Source of the DNA: Oceanobacillus sp. HTM 045 | GTDB taxonomy: Bacteria; Pseudomonadota; Alphaproteobacteria; Rhodobacterales; Rhodobacteraceae | NCBI GenBank assembly: GCA_009733745.1 | Contig: WNWL01000001.1 | Coordinates: 1,116,001 to 1,180,000, forward strand | Direction of reading: 5' to 3' | DNA length: 64,000 nt | Shown: positions 18,787-27,571 of the stretch, piece after piece | Layout: every line of letters starts with the position of its first letter | Position numbering within the stretch: the stretch's first letter is position 1 | Translations under genes and position numbers: made by a program | The notes under the pieces: generated by a model | Told to the model about the DNA's origin: nothing | The model's input: only the letters and a program-made list of their open reading frames with translations | Databases searched by the model: none

Positions 18787-20381
18787 TCCGCCCGCTTCGC
18801 GCCGTTGCCCGCACCGCCGAGCAGGGCACCCAGCAGTGCCTCGCGGCTGAAGGGCTTGCCGAGGCAGAAATCGGCCCCGGCGGCATAGGCCGCGGCGCGG
18901 TGTTCGTCGCTCAGATGGGCGCTCACGCTCACCACGCGCGCGGGTTTCGCGCCCCGCAAGTCCTCCGCCTGGCGGATCGCGCGGAGCGCCGTCAGCCCGT
19001 CCATCACCGGCATGTTGGTGTCGAGTAGGATCACGTCGAAATCCCGCGCCCCCGCCGCGTCGAGCGCGGCCTTGCCGTCGCCGACGACGGTCAGGTCCGG
19101 CACCTTTTCGCGCAGCATCCCGCGCAGGATGATGCGGTTGACCTCGTTGTCCTCCGCCGCCAGCACGGCGAGGCCCTCGTTCCCCGTCGCGGCGGGGGGT
19201 GCGACGGGGTCGTTCGAATCAATGCCGCAGGGCACGGCGAGCGTGAAGGTGCTGCCCTCGCCCGGCGCGGAAGCGACACTCAGCTGCCCGCCGAGCGCAC
19301 GTGCATAGCCCTGCGCGATCGCGAGCCCCAGGCCGGTGCCCGAGGTGGCTTCCGAGCCCTTCATGCGGGCGAATTCCGAGAACAGCTCGGCGCATTCCTC
19401 CGCACTCATGCCGGGGCCCTCGTCGGTCACGCGCGAGACCAGCCACACGCGCCCCATGTCGTCGGACAGCCGGCGGGCCTCCAGCGTGACGGCCCCCTCC
19501 CCGCTGAACTTGATCGCGTTGGACAGGAGGTTGGCGATGATCTGGCCGAGATGGCGCCGGTCGGTGACGACGCTGCCATCCGCAAGCTCGCCGGTGACGA
19601 CGTCGAAGCGCAGGCCCTTGGCCCCCGCGAGGGGCGCGTAGCGGTCCGCGATCTCGGCGAACAGGTCGCGGGGATCGAACTCCGCCGGCCTCAGCGTCAC
19701 CTTGCCCTGGTCGACCCGCGCGTGGTCGAGCACGTCGTCGAGCACCTCCAGCATCTGGCGGCCGGCGCTCTCCAGCGCGTCGACGAGGCCGGCTTCCGCC
19801 CCGGTGCGGCGCAGCTCGCCGGCGATGCCGAGGATGGCGTTGAGCGGGTTGCGCAACTCGTGGCTCATGTACGCGACGAACCGGCCGCGCTGGGCATAGG
19901 CCTCACCGATCTCCGAACGCGCCCGCTGCAGCGCCTGGGTCGTCTCGACAAGCTCGGTGATCTCGGTCGCGACGCCCGCGACCGCGCCCGACGGCGTGCG
20001 CCGCTTGGCGACCCGGAACCAGCCCTTGCCGGGGTAGTAGCGGTCGCGGGGCGAACCGTCCCCGGTGCGCTGCGCCGCCACGCGGTCGGCCACCGCCTGT
20101 TCGAGCTGGTCCGCCGGGACGGAGGCGCGGAGCGTCTCCCGCAGGAGATCGGCGTAGCGAATGTCCGCCTGGCCTTCCAGGGCGCGGAACCCGTCCTCGT
20201 GGACGATGCGGTAGGTCTCGTTGCAGGCGACCAGCCAGTCCTCCGAATCGTAGACGGCAAAGGGGCCGGGCGCCGCCTCGATCGCCTCGAGAAGGATGCG
20301 CCGCTCGTGCGCGTGGCGCAGGTCATCGCGCAGGCTTCGCTTCTCCCCGGACTGCGCGGCGCTATAGAACGATTTCGTCAC
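18780..20381 (-). CDS. Hybrid sensor histidine kinase
   Basis: A 533-residue cytoplasmic kinase with no membrane helix. A PAS-like domain spans about 28-145. HisKA has the phospho-acceptor H174 in MSHELRNPLNAILG. HATPase_c has the N-box NLLSNAIKF at 284-292, DEGPGMS and GTGLGLAI. A C-terminal receiver domain spans about 405-525 with phospho-acceptor D454 in ILLDTNMPVMDG and K in LGKPF. The output partner is not in the window; signal transfer to an external HPt or regulator is likely. The second PAS-like half (PSGAVAGVATEITELVETTQ) may sense a cytoplasmic ligand. Confidence 0.88.
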   Translation of the reverse strand: MTKSFYSAAQSGEKRSLRDDLRHAHERRILLEAIEAAPGPFAVYDSEDWLVACNETYRIVHEDGFRALEGQADIRYADLLRETLRASVPADQLEQAVADRVAAQRTGDGSPRDRYYPGKGWFRVAKRRTPSGAVAGVATEITELVETTQALQRARSEIGEAYAQRGRFVAYMSHELRNPLNAILGIAGELRRTGAEAGLVDALESAGRQMLEVLDDVLDHARVDQGKVTLRPAEFDPRDLFAEIADRYAPLAGAKGLRFDVVTGELADGSVVTDRRHLGQIIANLLSNAIKFSGEGAVTLEARRLSDDMGRVWLVSRVTDEGPGMSAEECAELFSEFARMKGSEATSGTGLGLAIAQGYARALGGQLSVASAPGEGSTFTLAVPCGIDSNDPVAPPAATGNEGLAVLAAEDNEVNRIILRGMLREKVPDLTVVGDGKAALDAAGARDFDVILLDTNMPVMDGLTALRAIRQAEDLRGAKPARVVSVSAHLSDEHRAAAYAAGADFCLGKPFSREALLGALLGGAGNGAKRADQ

Positions 20382-20448
20382 CCGTCGACCCTAGAGCGGT
20401 GAATCGAAAGATTTCACAAACGCCGGCGCCATGCCGCGGTGCACCGGT

Positions 20449-21000
20449 TCAGCGCGGCCGGATCGCGCGGCCCAGCGCGTCCTCGACCTCGAGCGCCAGC
20501 GCCTCGCGTTCCTCCGGCGACAGGAAGGCGCCCAGCTCGATCTCCCGGCCCGCGGCCGAGAGGGTGAGGTACTTCTCCACCTTGCCCGATTCGTAGACCC
20601 GGACGCGGACCTTCAGCGGGTCCGCCAACCAGCGCAGCACCTTGCCCCGCGGCTCGCGCCGCTCGATCCGCAGTTCGTCGCGCCAGATGGTCAGCACCTC
20701 GCGCAGCCGCCCGTCCGCGTAGTTGCGGCGGAAGGCGAAATGCAGGCTCGCGAGCGTGACGATGACGAAGGGCAGTAGCGCCCATGTGACCGGCGTCCCG
20801 ATCAGGGCAATCATCGGCACCGCGAGGCCGAGGCCCGCGAGCAGCATCACGTTGCGGAAGCCGCGGTGCGAGAGCGAGCGGTTGGGCCAGAGCTCGACCC
20901 GGTAGACCGGCGCATCGCGGCGCTCGCGCCAGTCGGGGCCGGAAACGGAGACGGCCGGAACCTTCGCCCCGGCCGCCCCAGATTGTTCGGTCAGCGCCAT
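20449..21000 (-). CDS. DUF2244 membrane protein
   Basis: A 183-residue protein with two adjacent membrane helices at about 50-67 and 69-87 (FRNVMLLAGLGLAVPMIALI, VTWALLPFVIVTLASLHF). A cytoplasmic beta-rich tail carries RIERREPRGKVLRWLADP and the ending FLSPEEREALALEVEDAL. This matches DUF2244, commonly encoded next to cytochrome oxidase genes in alphaproteobacteria. Here it starts 16 bp after the ctaD stop on the same strand, so it is likely in the ctaD transcript. A role in oxidase assembly is a guess from context. Confidence 0.82.
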   Translation of the reverse strand: MALTEQSGAAGAKVPAVSVSGPDWRERRDAPVYRVELWPNRSLSHRGFRNVMLLAGLGLAVPMIALIGTPVTWALLPFVIVTLASLHFAFRRNYADGRLREVLTIWRDELRIERREPRGKVLRWLADPLKVRVRVYESGKVEKYLTLSAAGREIELGAFLSPEEREALALEVEDALGRAIRPR

Positions 21001-21016
21001 GCGCGTCCCATGCCCG

Positions 21017-22660
21017 TCAGTGCGACGGCTGCTTGTCCCACATCTCGCGGGTCGGCAGCGTCTCGAAGGTGTGCTCCGGCGGCGGGTTCGGGAGCGTCCA
21101 CTCCAGCGTGCCGATCGGATCGTCCCAGTAGTTCGGGTTCTCCACCTTCTGGCCCCGGGTCAGGGTGTACCAGACGATGTAGAAGAACAGCAGGAACGAG
21201 GCGAACGAGATGAACGCGCCGATCGAGGAGACGTAGTTCCAGAGCGCGTAGGCCTCCGGGTAGTCGAGGTAGCGCCGCGGCATGCCCGCCCGCCCGAGGA
21301 AGTGCTGCGGGAAGAAGGTCACGTTCGCGCCGATGAACATCATCCAGAAGTGGATGCGGGCCAGCCCGGACGGGTACATCCGGCCGCACATCTTCGGCAG
21401 CCAGTAGTACATGCCCGCGAAGATGCAGAACACCGCGCCGAGGCTCATCACGTAGTGGAAGTGCGCCACCACGTAGTAGGTGTCGTGGTAGGCCCGGTCG
21501 ACGCCGGCCTGGCTGAGCACGATGCCGGTCACGCCGCCGACGGTGAACAGGAACAGGAAGCCCAGCGCCCAGAGCATGGGCGTGCGGAACTCGATCGAGC
21601 CGCCCCACATGGTGGCGATCCAGGAGAAGATCTTGATGCCCGTGGGCACCGCGATCACCATCGTCGCCAGCATGAAGTAGGCCTGCGCGTTCACGCTCAT
21701 GCCGACCGTGTACATGTGGTGCGCCCACACGACGAAGCCCAGCACGCCGATGCCCGCCATCGCGAAGACCATGCCCGAGTAGCCGAAGATCGGCTTCTTC
21801 GAGAAGGTCGAGATGATGTGGCTGACGATGCCGAAGCCCGGCACGATGATGATGTAGACCTCCGGGTGCCCGAAGAACCACAGGATGTGCTGGTAGAGCA
21901 CCGGGTCGCCGCCCGCGGCCGGGTTGAAGAAGTCCGTGCCGAAGTTGCGGTCGGTCAGCAGCATCGTGATCGCGCCCGCCAGCACCGGCAGCGCCAGCAG
22001 GATCAGCCACGCGGTGATGAAGATCGACCAGGCGAAGAGCGGCACCTTGAACATGGTCATGCCGGGGGCACGCATGTTCAGGAAGGTGGTGATCATGTTG
22101 ATCGCGCCGAGGATCGACGAGGCGCCCGAGAGGTGGACCGCGAAGATCGCGAAGTCCATCGCCATGGTCGGGTTGCCCGAGGTCGAGAGCGGCGGGTAGA
22201 GCACCCAGCCCGCGCCGACGCCGCCGTCGATGAATACCGAGATGGTGCCGAGCGCGGCGCCCGCGACGAACATCCAGTAGGACAGGTTGTTCATCCGCGG
22301 GAAGGCCATGTCCGGCGCACCGATGTGCAGCGGCATGAAGTAGTTGCCGAAGCCGCCGAACAGCGCCGGGATGACCACGAAGAACATCATCAGCACCCCG
22401 TGGCCGGTGATCATGACGTTCCATTCCTGGCCGTCCGGGGTGCACTCGGAGGCGGCGAAGCCTTCGGTGCACATGTACTGCACGCCCGGCTCCATCAGCT
22501 CGAGGCGCATGTACACGGTGAAGATCACCGAGATCAGCCCGAGGATCGCCGCCGTGATCAGGTAGAGGACACCGATGTCCTTGTGATTCGTGGACATGAA
22601 CCAGCGGGTGAAGAACCCGGGCCTGGCATGATCGGGCGAATGGACCGCAGCGTCGGCCAT
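21017..22660 (-). CDS. ctaD: Cytochrome c oxidase (aa3-type) subunit I
   Basis: A 547-residue inner-membrane subunit with 12 helices that holds heme a, heme a3 and CuB and pumps protons. Visible ligand regions are [16 protein letters not shown] (low-spin heme), [20 protein letters not shown] (CuB His and the cross-linked Tyr), [11 protein letters not shown], and [14 protein letters not shown]. The start ATG 22660, preceded by GGGAGTG, gives the usual N-terminus ending in [10 protein letters not shown]. Subunits II and III and the heme A genes are not in the window, so the oxidase genes are split. It probably pairs with the small cytochrome c encoded just upstream. Confidence 0.96.
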   Translation of the reverse strand: MADAAVHSPDHARPGFFTRWFMSTNHKDIGVLYLITAAILGLISVIFTVYMRLELMEPGVQYMCTEGFAASECTPDGQEWNVMITGHGVLMMFFVVIPALFGGFGNYFMPLHIGAPDMAFPRMNNLSYWMFVAGAALGTISVFIDGGVGAGWVLYPPLSTSGNPTMAMDFAIFAVHLSGASSILGAINMITTFLNMRAPGMTMFKVPLFAWSIFITAWLILLALPVLAGAITMLLTDRNFGTDFFNPAAGGDPVLYQHILWFFGHPEVYIIIVPGFGIVSHIISTFSKKPIFGYSGMVFAMAGIGVLGFVVWAHHMYTVGMSVNAQAYFMLATMVIAVPTGIKIFSWIATMWGGSIEFRTPMLWALGFLFLFTVGGVTGIVLSQAGVDRAYHDTYYVVAHFHYVMSLGAVFCIFAGMYYWLPKMCGRMYPSGLARIHFWMMFIGANVTFFPQHFLGRAGMPRRYLDYPEAYALWNYVSSIGAFISFASFLLFFYIVWYTLTRGQKVENPNYWDDPIGTLEWTLPNPPPEHTFETLPTREMWDKQPSH

Positions 22661-22973
22661 GAAGCACTCCCAGATTGCTCGGAACGCGCCAATCACAGCG
22701 CGCGCATGTCTTTTGTGTTTCTAGCCCGGCACATAGCCCCCGGCAACTGCCGAAGGCCTGAATGGCCGGTGCCGGACCTGCGCCAAGTGTCGCATCAGGC
22801 GTCGCATGAAACGCGGCTTCACGCGACGCATCAGGCGACCGGTCGGGTGCCCCTCCGGAAGCCGCGGCAACCGCCGCGCCAGCCTTCGGAACCTGCGCCG
22901 TGCCTCGTTCCCGGCACGGTGCCCCGACCTGCCCGCGCAGGTCCGGAATCGGCCTTTCCGGGCCGGGCCCGGA
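22661..22973. other. Intergenic region between the cytochrome c gene and ctaD
   Basis: These 313 bp hold no convincing gene. CGCATCAGGCG occurs twice, at 22791-22801 and 22827-22837, inside a stretch rich in GCATCAGG/GCATGAA words. A perfect hairpin (GACCTGC with GCAGGTC, four-base loop) lies at 22926-22943 and may mark the end of the cytochrome c transcript. It lacks a T-run. The ctaD promoter should lie near 22680-22740, but no clear -35/-10 pair is seen. Confidence 0.5.
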
Positions 22974-23366
22974 TCAGTTCGCGCCGAGATAGCAGACGAC
23001 GGCGAGCCTGTCCTCTTCCTTCTTCAGTCCGGGGAAGGCCATCTTGGTGCCCTTCACCACGTCGCGCGGGTTGGCGAGGTACTCGTCGAGCTTCGCCGTG
23101 TCCCAGACCGCGCCGCCTTCCCCGTAGGCGATCATCGCGTCGGAATACTTGAAGCCCTCGACCGAGGCGATCGGCTTGTCGACGATACCGGTCAGCATCG
23201 GGCCGACCCGGTTCTTCGCGTTGTCGCCGATCATGTGGCAGGCCTTGCACTTGTTGTAGACCTTCTCGCCCTTCGCGACGAGGTCGTCGGTGCAGTCGGC
23301 CGCGAAGGCCGTGGCGGTTCCCATGAATCCCAGAGCCACGACTCCCGTGACCAGTTTCCTGAGCAT
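22974..23366 (-). CDS. Small soluble c-type cytochrome (c2-like)
   Basis: A 130-residue exported electron carrier. The signal peptide is residues 1-22 (MLRKLVTGVVALGFMGTATA). The heme attachment site is CKACH, about residues 40-44. The axial Met is likely in KGTKMAFPGLK near residue 108, inside the usual GTKMxF context of class I cytochromes c. The C-terminus is the amphipathic helix ending in VCYLGAN, with an extra Cys. It probably donates electrons to the aa3 oxidase encoded next, though it has its own upstream Shine-Dalgarno (AGGGAG) and probably its own promoter. Confidence 0.9.
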   Translation of the reverse strand: MLRKLVTGVVALGFMGTATAFAADCTDDLVAKGEKVYNKCKACHMIGDNAKNRVGPMLTGIVDKPIASVEGFKYSDAMIAYGEGGAVWDTAKLDEYLANPRDVVKGTKMAFPGLKKEEDRLAVVCYLGAN

Positions 23367-23494
23367 CCTGTTCTCCCTTCGGTGCTTGTCCCGTTGGTAC
23401 TTTCCCGTTCCGGGCGGAACGCGGGAGAACAAGGTGACCGCCACGCCGGGGCTGTCAATGGCCCGGCTTGCGTCACTCACGCGCAGCCGCAAGA

Positions 23495-24193
23495 TTATTG
23501 CGCGATCGTGAGCGGCGATGTCCCGCCGGCATGGGGCGCGCCGGGTTCCGCCAGCATCGTCTCCTCGAATTCCGCCCGGAGCGCGAGGTCGAGGTCCGGC
23601 ATCGTGGTGGTCAGCCCCAGATCGGCGAGGCTCGTCACCCCGTGCTCGGCGATGCCGCAGGGCACGATTCCCGCGTAGTGGGAGAGGTCGGGCTCCAGGT
23701 TGATCGAGACGCCGTGGAACGAGACCCACTTGCGCAGCCGCACGCCGATGGCGGCGATCTTGTCCTCGGCGGGCGCGCCGTCGGGCTGCGGCGGCCGGTC
23801 GGGGCGCACGACCCAGACCCCCACCCTGCCCTGCCGGCGCTCGCCGCGGATGTTGAACTGCCAGAGCGTGCGGATCACCCATTCCTCCAGCCGCCAGACG
23901 AAGCGGCGGATGTCGCGCCCGCGCGCCCGCAGGTCGAGCATGGTGTAGGCGATGCGCTGGCCCGGCCCGTGATAGGTGAACTCGCCGCCGCGCCCCGTCC
24001 GGTGCACCGGGAAGCGCGCGTCCAGCAGGTCCTCGTCACGCGCGGAGGTGCCGGCGGTGTAGAGCGGCGGGTGCTCCAGCAGCCAGACGCATTCCGCCGC
24101 CTCCCCCGCCGCGATGGCCGCGACACGGGTTTCCATGAAGGCCAGCGCGTCCTCGTAGGGGACCGGCTCGTCGCTCGTCAGCCACTCGACCAT
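23495..24193 (-). CDS. lipB: LipB, octanoyl-[ACP]:protein octanoyltransferase
   Basis: A 232-residue cytoplasmic enzyme that moves octanoate from acyl carrier protein to lipoyl domains, the first step of lipoate synthesis. Family motifs are [27 protein letters not shown] and [19 protein letters not shown], which includes the catalytic Lys. The catalytic Cys is in [14 protein letters not shown]. The ATG at 24193 is preferred; an in-frame GTG at 24202 would add three residues. The gene is followed by the cytochrome c gene on the same strand after 128 bp. Confidence 0.95.
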   Translation of the reverse strand: MVEWLTSDEPVPYEDALAFMETRVAAIAAGEAAECVWLLEHPPLYTAGTSARDEDLLDARFPVHRTGRGGEFTYHGPGQRIAYTMLDLRARGRDIRRFVWRLEEWVIRTLWQFNIRGERRQGRVGVWVVRPDRPPQPDGAPAEDKIAAIGVRLRKWVSFHGVSINLEPDLSHYAGIVPCGIAEHGVTSLADLGLTTTMPDLDLALRAEFEETMLAEPGAPHAGGTSPLTIAQ

Positions 24194-24281
24194 GCGCCCC
24201 ACTTAGCCCCGGTGAGAAATCGGTACAAGCAGGGCTTCACAAGCGCGATTCCCTTTGCTAAATGCCCGTCACCCAATCGAC

Positions 24282-24368
24282 GCGGTCGTGGCGGAATTGG
24301 TAGACGCGCAGCGTTGAGGTCGCTGTCCGGTAACACGGGTGGAAGTTCGAGTCTTCTCGACCGCACCA
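24282..24368 (+). tRNA. tRNA-Leu (GAG anticodon)
   Basis: Acceptor arms GCGGTCG (24282-24288) and CGACCGC (24358-24364) pair fully. Discriminator A and an encoded CCA follow. The anticodon arm CAGCG-TTGAGGT-CGCTG places GAG at 24316-24318, which reads CUC/CUU leucine codons. A long variable arm (TGTCCGGTAACACGGGTGG region) marks it as class II, as expected for leucine. The T arm holds GTTCGAGTC. Confidence 0.97.
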
Positions 24369-24388
24369 TCGATCGGGTGATCAGAGTG

Positions 24389-24420
24389 AAGCGCCGTCCC
24401 CCAGCGGGACGGCGCTTTTC
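24389..24420 (+). terminator. Intrinsic terminator after tRNA-Leu
   Basis: AAGCGCCGTCCC pairs with GGGACGGCGCTT around a five-base CCAGC loop and runs into TTTTC. The AA at the base matches TT on the other side, so the hairpin could also serve the convergent carbamoyltransferase transcript. It begins 21 bp after the tRNA end. Confidence 0.9.
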
Positions 24421-24433
24421 GTTTGCGGGTCCG

Positions 24434-24489
24434 CCACGGCGGCTTATCCAAGACGGCCCATCCACGGCGGCCCATCCACGGCGGCCGTT
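24434..24489. repeat. 14-bp tandem repeat, four units, downstream of the carbamoyltransferase gene
   Basis: Four units of CCACGGCGGCCCAT type (one reads CCAAGACGGCCCAT, the last ends CCGTT) fill the space between the tRNA terminator and the carbamoyltransferase stop codon. The last unit touches the stop. A second four-unit 14-bp array of different sequence lies upstream of the same gene. Confidence 0.7.
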
Positions 24490-26266
24490 AGCTCTCCTCG
24501 GGGATCTCGCCGTTCACCGCCCGGCCCTCGGCCTGCTCCGACTTGAGGCAGAGGAAGGGGCCTATACCCAGCACGTCCATCTTCGTGCGCATGAAGCAGT
24601 CGATCGCCTCCTCCGGCGCGTGGACGATGGGCTCGTTCTCGTTGAACGAGGTGTTCAGCAGCACCGGGATGCCGGTGCGCCGCTCGAACGCGCAGATAAG
24701 GTCGTAATAGAGCGCGTTCTCGTCGCGCCGCACGGTCTGGAGCCGCCCGGTATCGTCCTCGTGGTTCACCGCCGCCAGCCGCTCGCGCCATTCCGGCTTG
24801 ATCTTGTAGACATGCAGCATGAAGGGCGACGGGTGGGTGTGGGTGAACACGTCCGCCTGCCGGTCGGCGAGGATCGCCGGAGCGAAGGGCCGGAACCACT
24901 CGCGCCGCTTGATCCGCGCGTTCAGGATGTCCTTCATCCCCGGATAGCCCGGATGCACCAGGATCGAGCGGTTTCCCAGCGCCCGCGGGCCCCACTCCAT
25001 CCGCCCCTGGAACCAGCCGAGCACCTTGCCGTCGACGATCTGGTCCACGGTCTTCTCGATCAGCTCGTCCCGCTCGCAGCGGTGATAGACCACGCCCTTC
25101 GCGTCCAGCGCGGCGCGGATCGTCGCCTCGTCGAACTCGTCGCCGGTATAGGCGTCGGTCATCACCCAGCGCTTCCCCTCCTTCAGCACCGCGTTGGAGA
25201 CGTAGAGCGCCGCGCCTATCGCCAGCCCGTCGTCGCCCGCCGCGGGCTGGATCGCCGTCTCGCTGAAGGGGGTGGCGTGGAACAGCTTGCCGTTGGCCAC
25301 CGAGTTGAGCGCGCAGCCGCCCGAGAGCGCCACCCGCTCGGTCGGCACCGCGTCGGCAGCCATGTTGAGGACGTGCATGTAGACCTCCTCGAAGCGCTTC
25401 TGCACGCCGAAGGCCAGGTCCATGTCGCGCTGGGAATAGTCGTCGCCCGGCTCGCGCGGGGGGTCGAAGGTCTCGACCATCTTCTCCGAGTAGCACGGGC
25501 GGACCTTCATCTGCCCGTCCTCCAGGATCTCCAGCCCGCCATCGTCGGCGAAGGGCCGGAACCACGACTTGCCGAGGCTGTAGCCGCGCCCGTTGGTGCG
25601 GATGATGTCGTCCATCGTCTCGGAGTAGCTGTCGCGGCCATAGGGCGCGAGGCCCATCACCTTGCCCTCGTCGCCGTACTTGGCGTAGCCGATCATCTGG
25701 CAGATCATGGTGTAGAAGGTGCCGAGGCTGTCCGGCAGGAACATCTTCCTGAGCACCCGGATCTCGTCGCCCTCGCAATGGGTGATGGTGCCGGAGACGA
25801 AATCGCCCGACCCGTCCAGCGACACGCCCGCCGCCCGCTCCCAGGGCGAGATGAAGTATGAACTGGCGGTGTGCGCGACGTGGTGCTCGACGTTGTGGAC
25901 CTCGAAGCGCAGCGTCTCCGGGTCCACCTCGCACTGCTCGGCGATCAGGCCTTTGATATCGCCGAACACGTCCATCTTGTATTTCCGCGCCAAGAGCGCG
26001 GGCAGGCGCGAGATGTGCTTCAGCGCGAACTGCGCCTTTTGCATCTTGTTCGCCGCCGGGTCGCGGCCGACCGCGACATGGTCCACCTCGCCCCAGCCGA
26101 TCCCGGCATGGTCGAGGCAGGCCTGGATCGCCAGCCGGGGGAAGTCGGCATAATACTTCACCCTGTTGATCCGCTCTTCCGCGATCGCGAAGACCGGCAC
26201 GCCGTCCACCACGAGGCAGGCGGAGGAGCCCGCGTGGAAGGCCGTCAGCCCAAGGATGACACTCAT
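24488..26266 (-). CDS. NodU/CmcH-family carbamoyltransferase
   Basis: A 592-residue protein of the family that transfers a carbamoyl group from carbamoyl phosphate to a sugar or small-molecule hydroxyl. The N-terminal ASKHA-like half contains VEHHVAHTASSYF (conserved histidines), GVSLDGSGDF and KVMGLAPYG. The middle has LSGGCALNSVANGKL and EWGPRALGNRSIL. The C-terminal half ends with PVLLNTSFNENEPIV. Length and motif order are normal for the family. It probably decorates a glycan made by the neighbouring genes. It is divergent from a GT2 gene, with 243 bp between the two starts. Confidence 0.88.
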   Translation of the reverse strand: MSVILGLTAFHAGSSACLVVDGVPVFAIAEERINRVKYYADFPRLAIQACLDHAGIGWGEVDHVAVGRDPAANKMQKAQFALKHISRLPALLARKYKMDVFGDIKGLIAEQCEVDPETLRFEVHNVEHHVAHTASSYFISPWERAAGVSLDGSGDFVSGTITHCEGDEIRVLRKMFLPDSLGTFYTMICQMIGYAKYGDEGKVMGLAPYGRDSYSETMDDIIRTNGRGYSLGKSWFRPFADDGGLEILEDGQMKVRPCYSEKMVETFDPPREPGDDYSQRDMDLAFGVQKRFEEVYMHVLNMAADAVPTERVALSGGCALNSVANGKLFHATPFSETAIQPAAGDDGLAIGAALYVSNAVLKEGKRWVMTDAYTGDEFDEATIRAALDAKGVVYHRCERDELIEKTVDQIVDGKVLGWFQGRMEWGPRALGNRSILVHPGYPGMKDILNARIKRREWFRPFAPAILADRQADVFTHTHPSPFMLHVYKIKPEWRERLAAVNHEDDTGRLQTVRRDENALYYDLICAFERRTGIPVLLNTSFNENEPIVHAPEEAIDCFMRTKMDVLGIGPFLCLKSEQAEGRAVNGEIPEES

Positions 26267-26382
26267 GCTCTCGCCTCTTGCCGTCGCCGGGCGGCTTCGC
26301 TGGCCGCGCGACTGCTTACCGGATCGGCCCTGCGGAGGCCAGCACCGGTTACCCGCAGCGCATCATGCGGGCGCCACCGGCC

Positions 26383-26438
26383 GGCGGGATGCGCGCGGCG
26401 GGATGCGGGCGGCGGGCTGCTGGCGGCGGGATGGACGC
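26383..26438. repeat. 14-bp tandem repeat, four units, upstream of the carbamoyltransferase gene
   Basis: Four head-to-tail units start with GGCGGGATGCGCGC; the third and fourth differ at a few positions (GGCGGGCTGCTGGC, GGCGGGATGGACGC). They lie in the divergent region between the carbamoyltransferase and a GT2 gene, about 70 bp before the GT2 start. Copy-number change here would alter promoter spacing without touching any reading frame. Confidence 0.7.
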
Positions 26439-26509
26439 GGGCGCGGCGATCCCCTACACCCCGCGCGGGTCGTGCGAGAGACAGGACGACAGGCGAGACG
26501 GAGGCCCGC

Positions 26510-27271
26510 GTGAAGATCTCGGTGGTGACGGTGGCCTGGAACGCGGCGGCGACGATCCGCCATGCCATCGACTCCTTCCTCGCCCAGACATGGCGCGACG
26601 CCGAGATGCTGGTGATCGACGGCGACTCCCGCGACGGCACGGCCGACATCGCGCGCGGCTACAACGATGCACGCATCCGCGTGATCTCGGAACCGGACCG
26701 GGGCATCTACGACGCGATGAACAAGGGCCTGCGGCTCCATACCGGCGAGGCGGTCGGCTTCCTGAACGCCGACGACCGCTATCACGACGCGACCGTGCTG
26801 GAAGCGGTCGCGGACGCGCTGGAGACGCATGAGGCGGTATGCGGCAACCTCGACTTCGTGCGCGATCACGACACGCGCCAGGTGGTGCGGCGCTGGCGCG
26901 GCACCACCTTCCGGCCCGGCGCGTTCCGCCGCGGCTGGATGCCGGCGCACCCGACCTTCTACGTCCGCCGCGCGATTGCCGATCGGGTCGGGGCGTTCGA
27001 CACCACGATGGAGATCGCCTCCGACTACGAGTTCATGCTGCGCGCGCTGGAACTGCCGGAGGACGGAGAGACCGTGCGCTGCGCCTTCCTCGACCGGGTG
27101 ATGGTCGACATGATGGCCGGCGGCACCTCCACCGTCGGCTGGCGGGCCTACGTCCGGGGCAACCTCGAAAGCCTGAAGGTGAGGCGCCGCTGGCTGAATT
27201 CCGGGCTGGTGGACTACGCGCTGGTCGCGAAGCCGCTCCGCAAGGTGAAGCAGTGGGTCGGCAGGGAGTGA
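26510..27271 (+). CDS. Glycosyltransferase family 2
   Basis: A 253-residue GT-A fold enzyme of the WcaA/GT2 type. It starts with KISVVTVAWNAAATIRHAID. The nucleotide-binding DGDSRDGTADIA lies at about 38-49 and the metal-binding motif is in FLNADDRYHD near 84-93. MPAHPTFYVRR and ASDYEFMLRA are the usual acceptor-side motifs. The start is GTG at 26510, chosen because a GGAGG Shine-Dalgarno lies at the right distance. No membrane helix is seen. It probably adds one sugar in the locus polysaccharide; donor unknown. Confidence 0.88.
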   Translation: MKISVVTVAWNAAATIRHAIDSFLAQTWRDAEMLVIDGDSRDGTADIARGYNDARIRVISEPDRGIYDAMNKGLRLHTGEAVGFLNADDRYHDATVLEAVADALETHEAVCGNLDFVRDHDTRQVVRRWRGTTFRPGAFRRGWMPAHPTFYVRRAIADRVGAFDTTMEIASDYEFMLRALELPEDGETVRCAFLDRVMVDMMAGGTSTVGWRAYVRGNLESLKVRRRWLNSGLVDYALVAKPLRKVKQWVGRE

Positions 27272-27367
27272 GGCTGGGAAAGGTTGGACAATCCATAATG
27301 CACTGATTTCATGGCGGAAAAAAGTTAACGAACCACCCGCCCGCATCTGAGCTGCGCGCAGAGGGAC

Positions 27368-27512
27368 ACGCCCGGCCCTGGTCGGGCGTCGAGCCTCGCA
27401 GGGTCTGCTTGATTTATCCCCGCCCTCCCTCCCGAGTTCCGATCCCCTTGCAGCGTCAGAAAACGCCCGGCCCCGGGAAGGGCCAGACGTGGCCCGCGCT
27501 GGTCGCGCGTGC
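27368..27512 (+). repeat. Hairpin-rich 145-bp intergenic element, copy 1
   Basis: This is the single isolated copy of a seven-member family. It lies between the converging ends of a GT2 gene and fcl. Its left part has CGGCCCTGGTCGGGCG (hairpin with TGGTC loop). The middle has CTTGATTTATCCCCGC and CCCTTGCAGC. The right part has CCGGCCCCGGGAAGGGCC and then CCCGCGC-TGGTC-GCGCGTG. The first ~95 bp of the gap (27272-27367) hold nothing recognisable. Copies at 40.9 and 44.3 kb are clearly related by sequence. Confidence 0.9.
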
Positions 27513-27571
27513 CGTGGCCGGAGCGGCGCGCCGTTCAGAGCAACTACTTCTGGTTGGACGTTGAGGCTCGA

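Noticed and set aside
24282-24490. tRNA-Leu as an integration site for a polysaccharide island
   Set aside because: The gene stands at the edge of the locus, but I see no integrase, no duplicated tRNA 3' end near 56.7 kb and no change in base composition.
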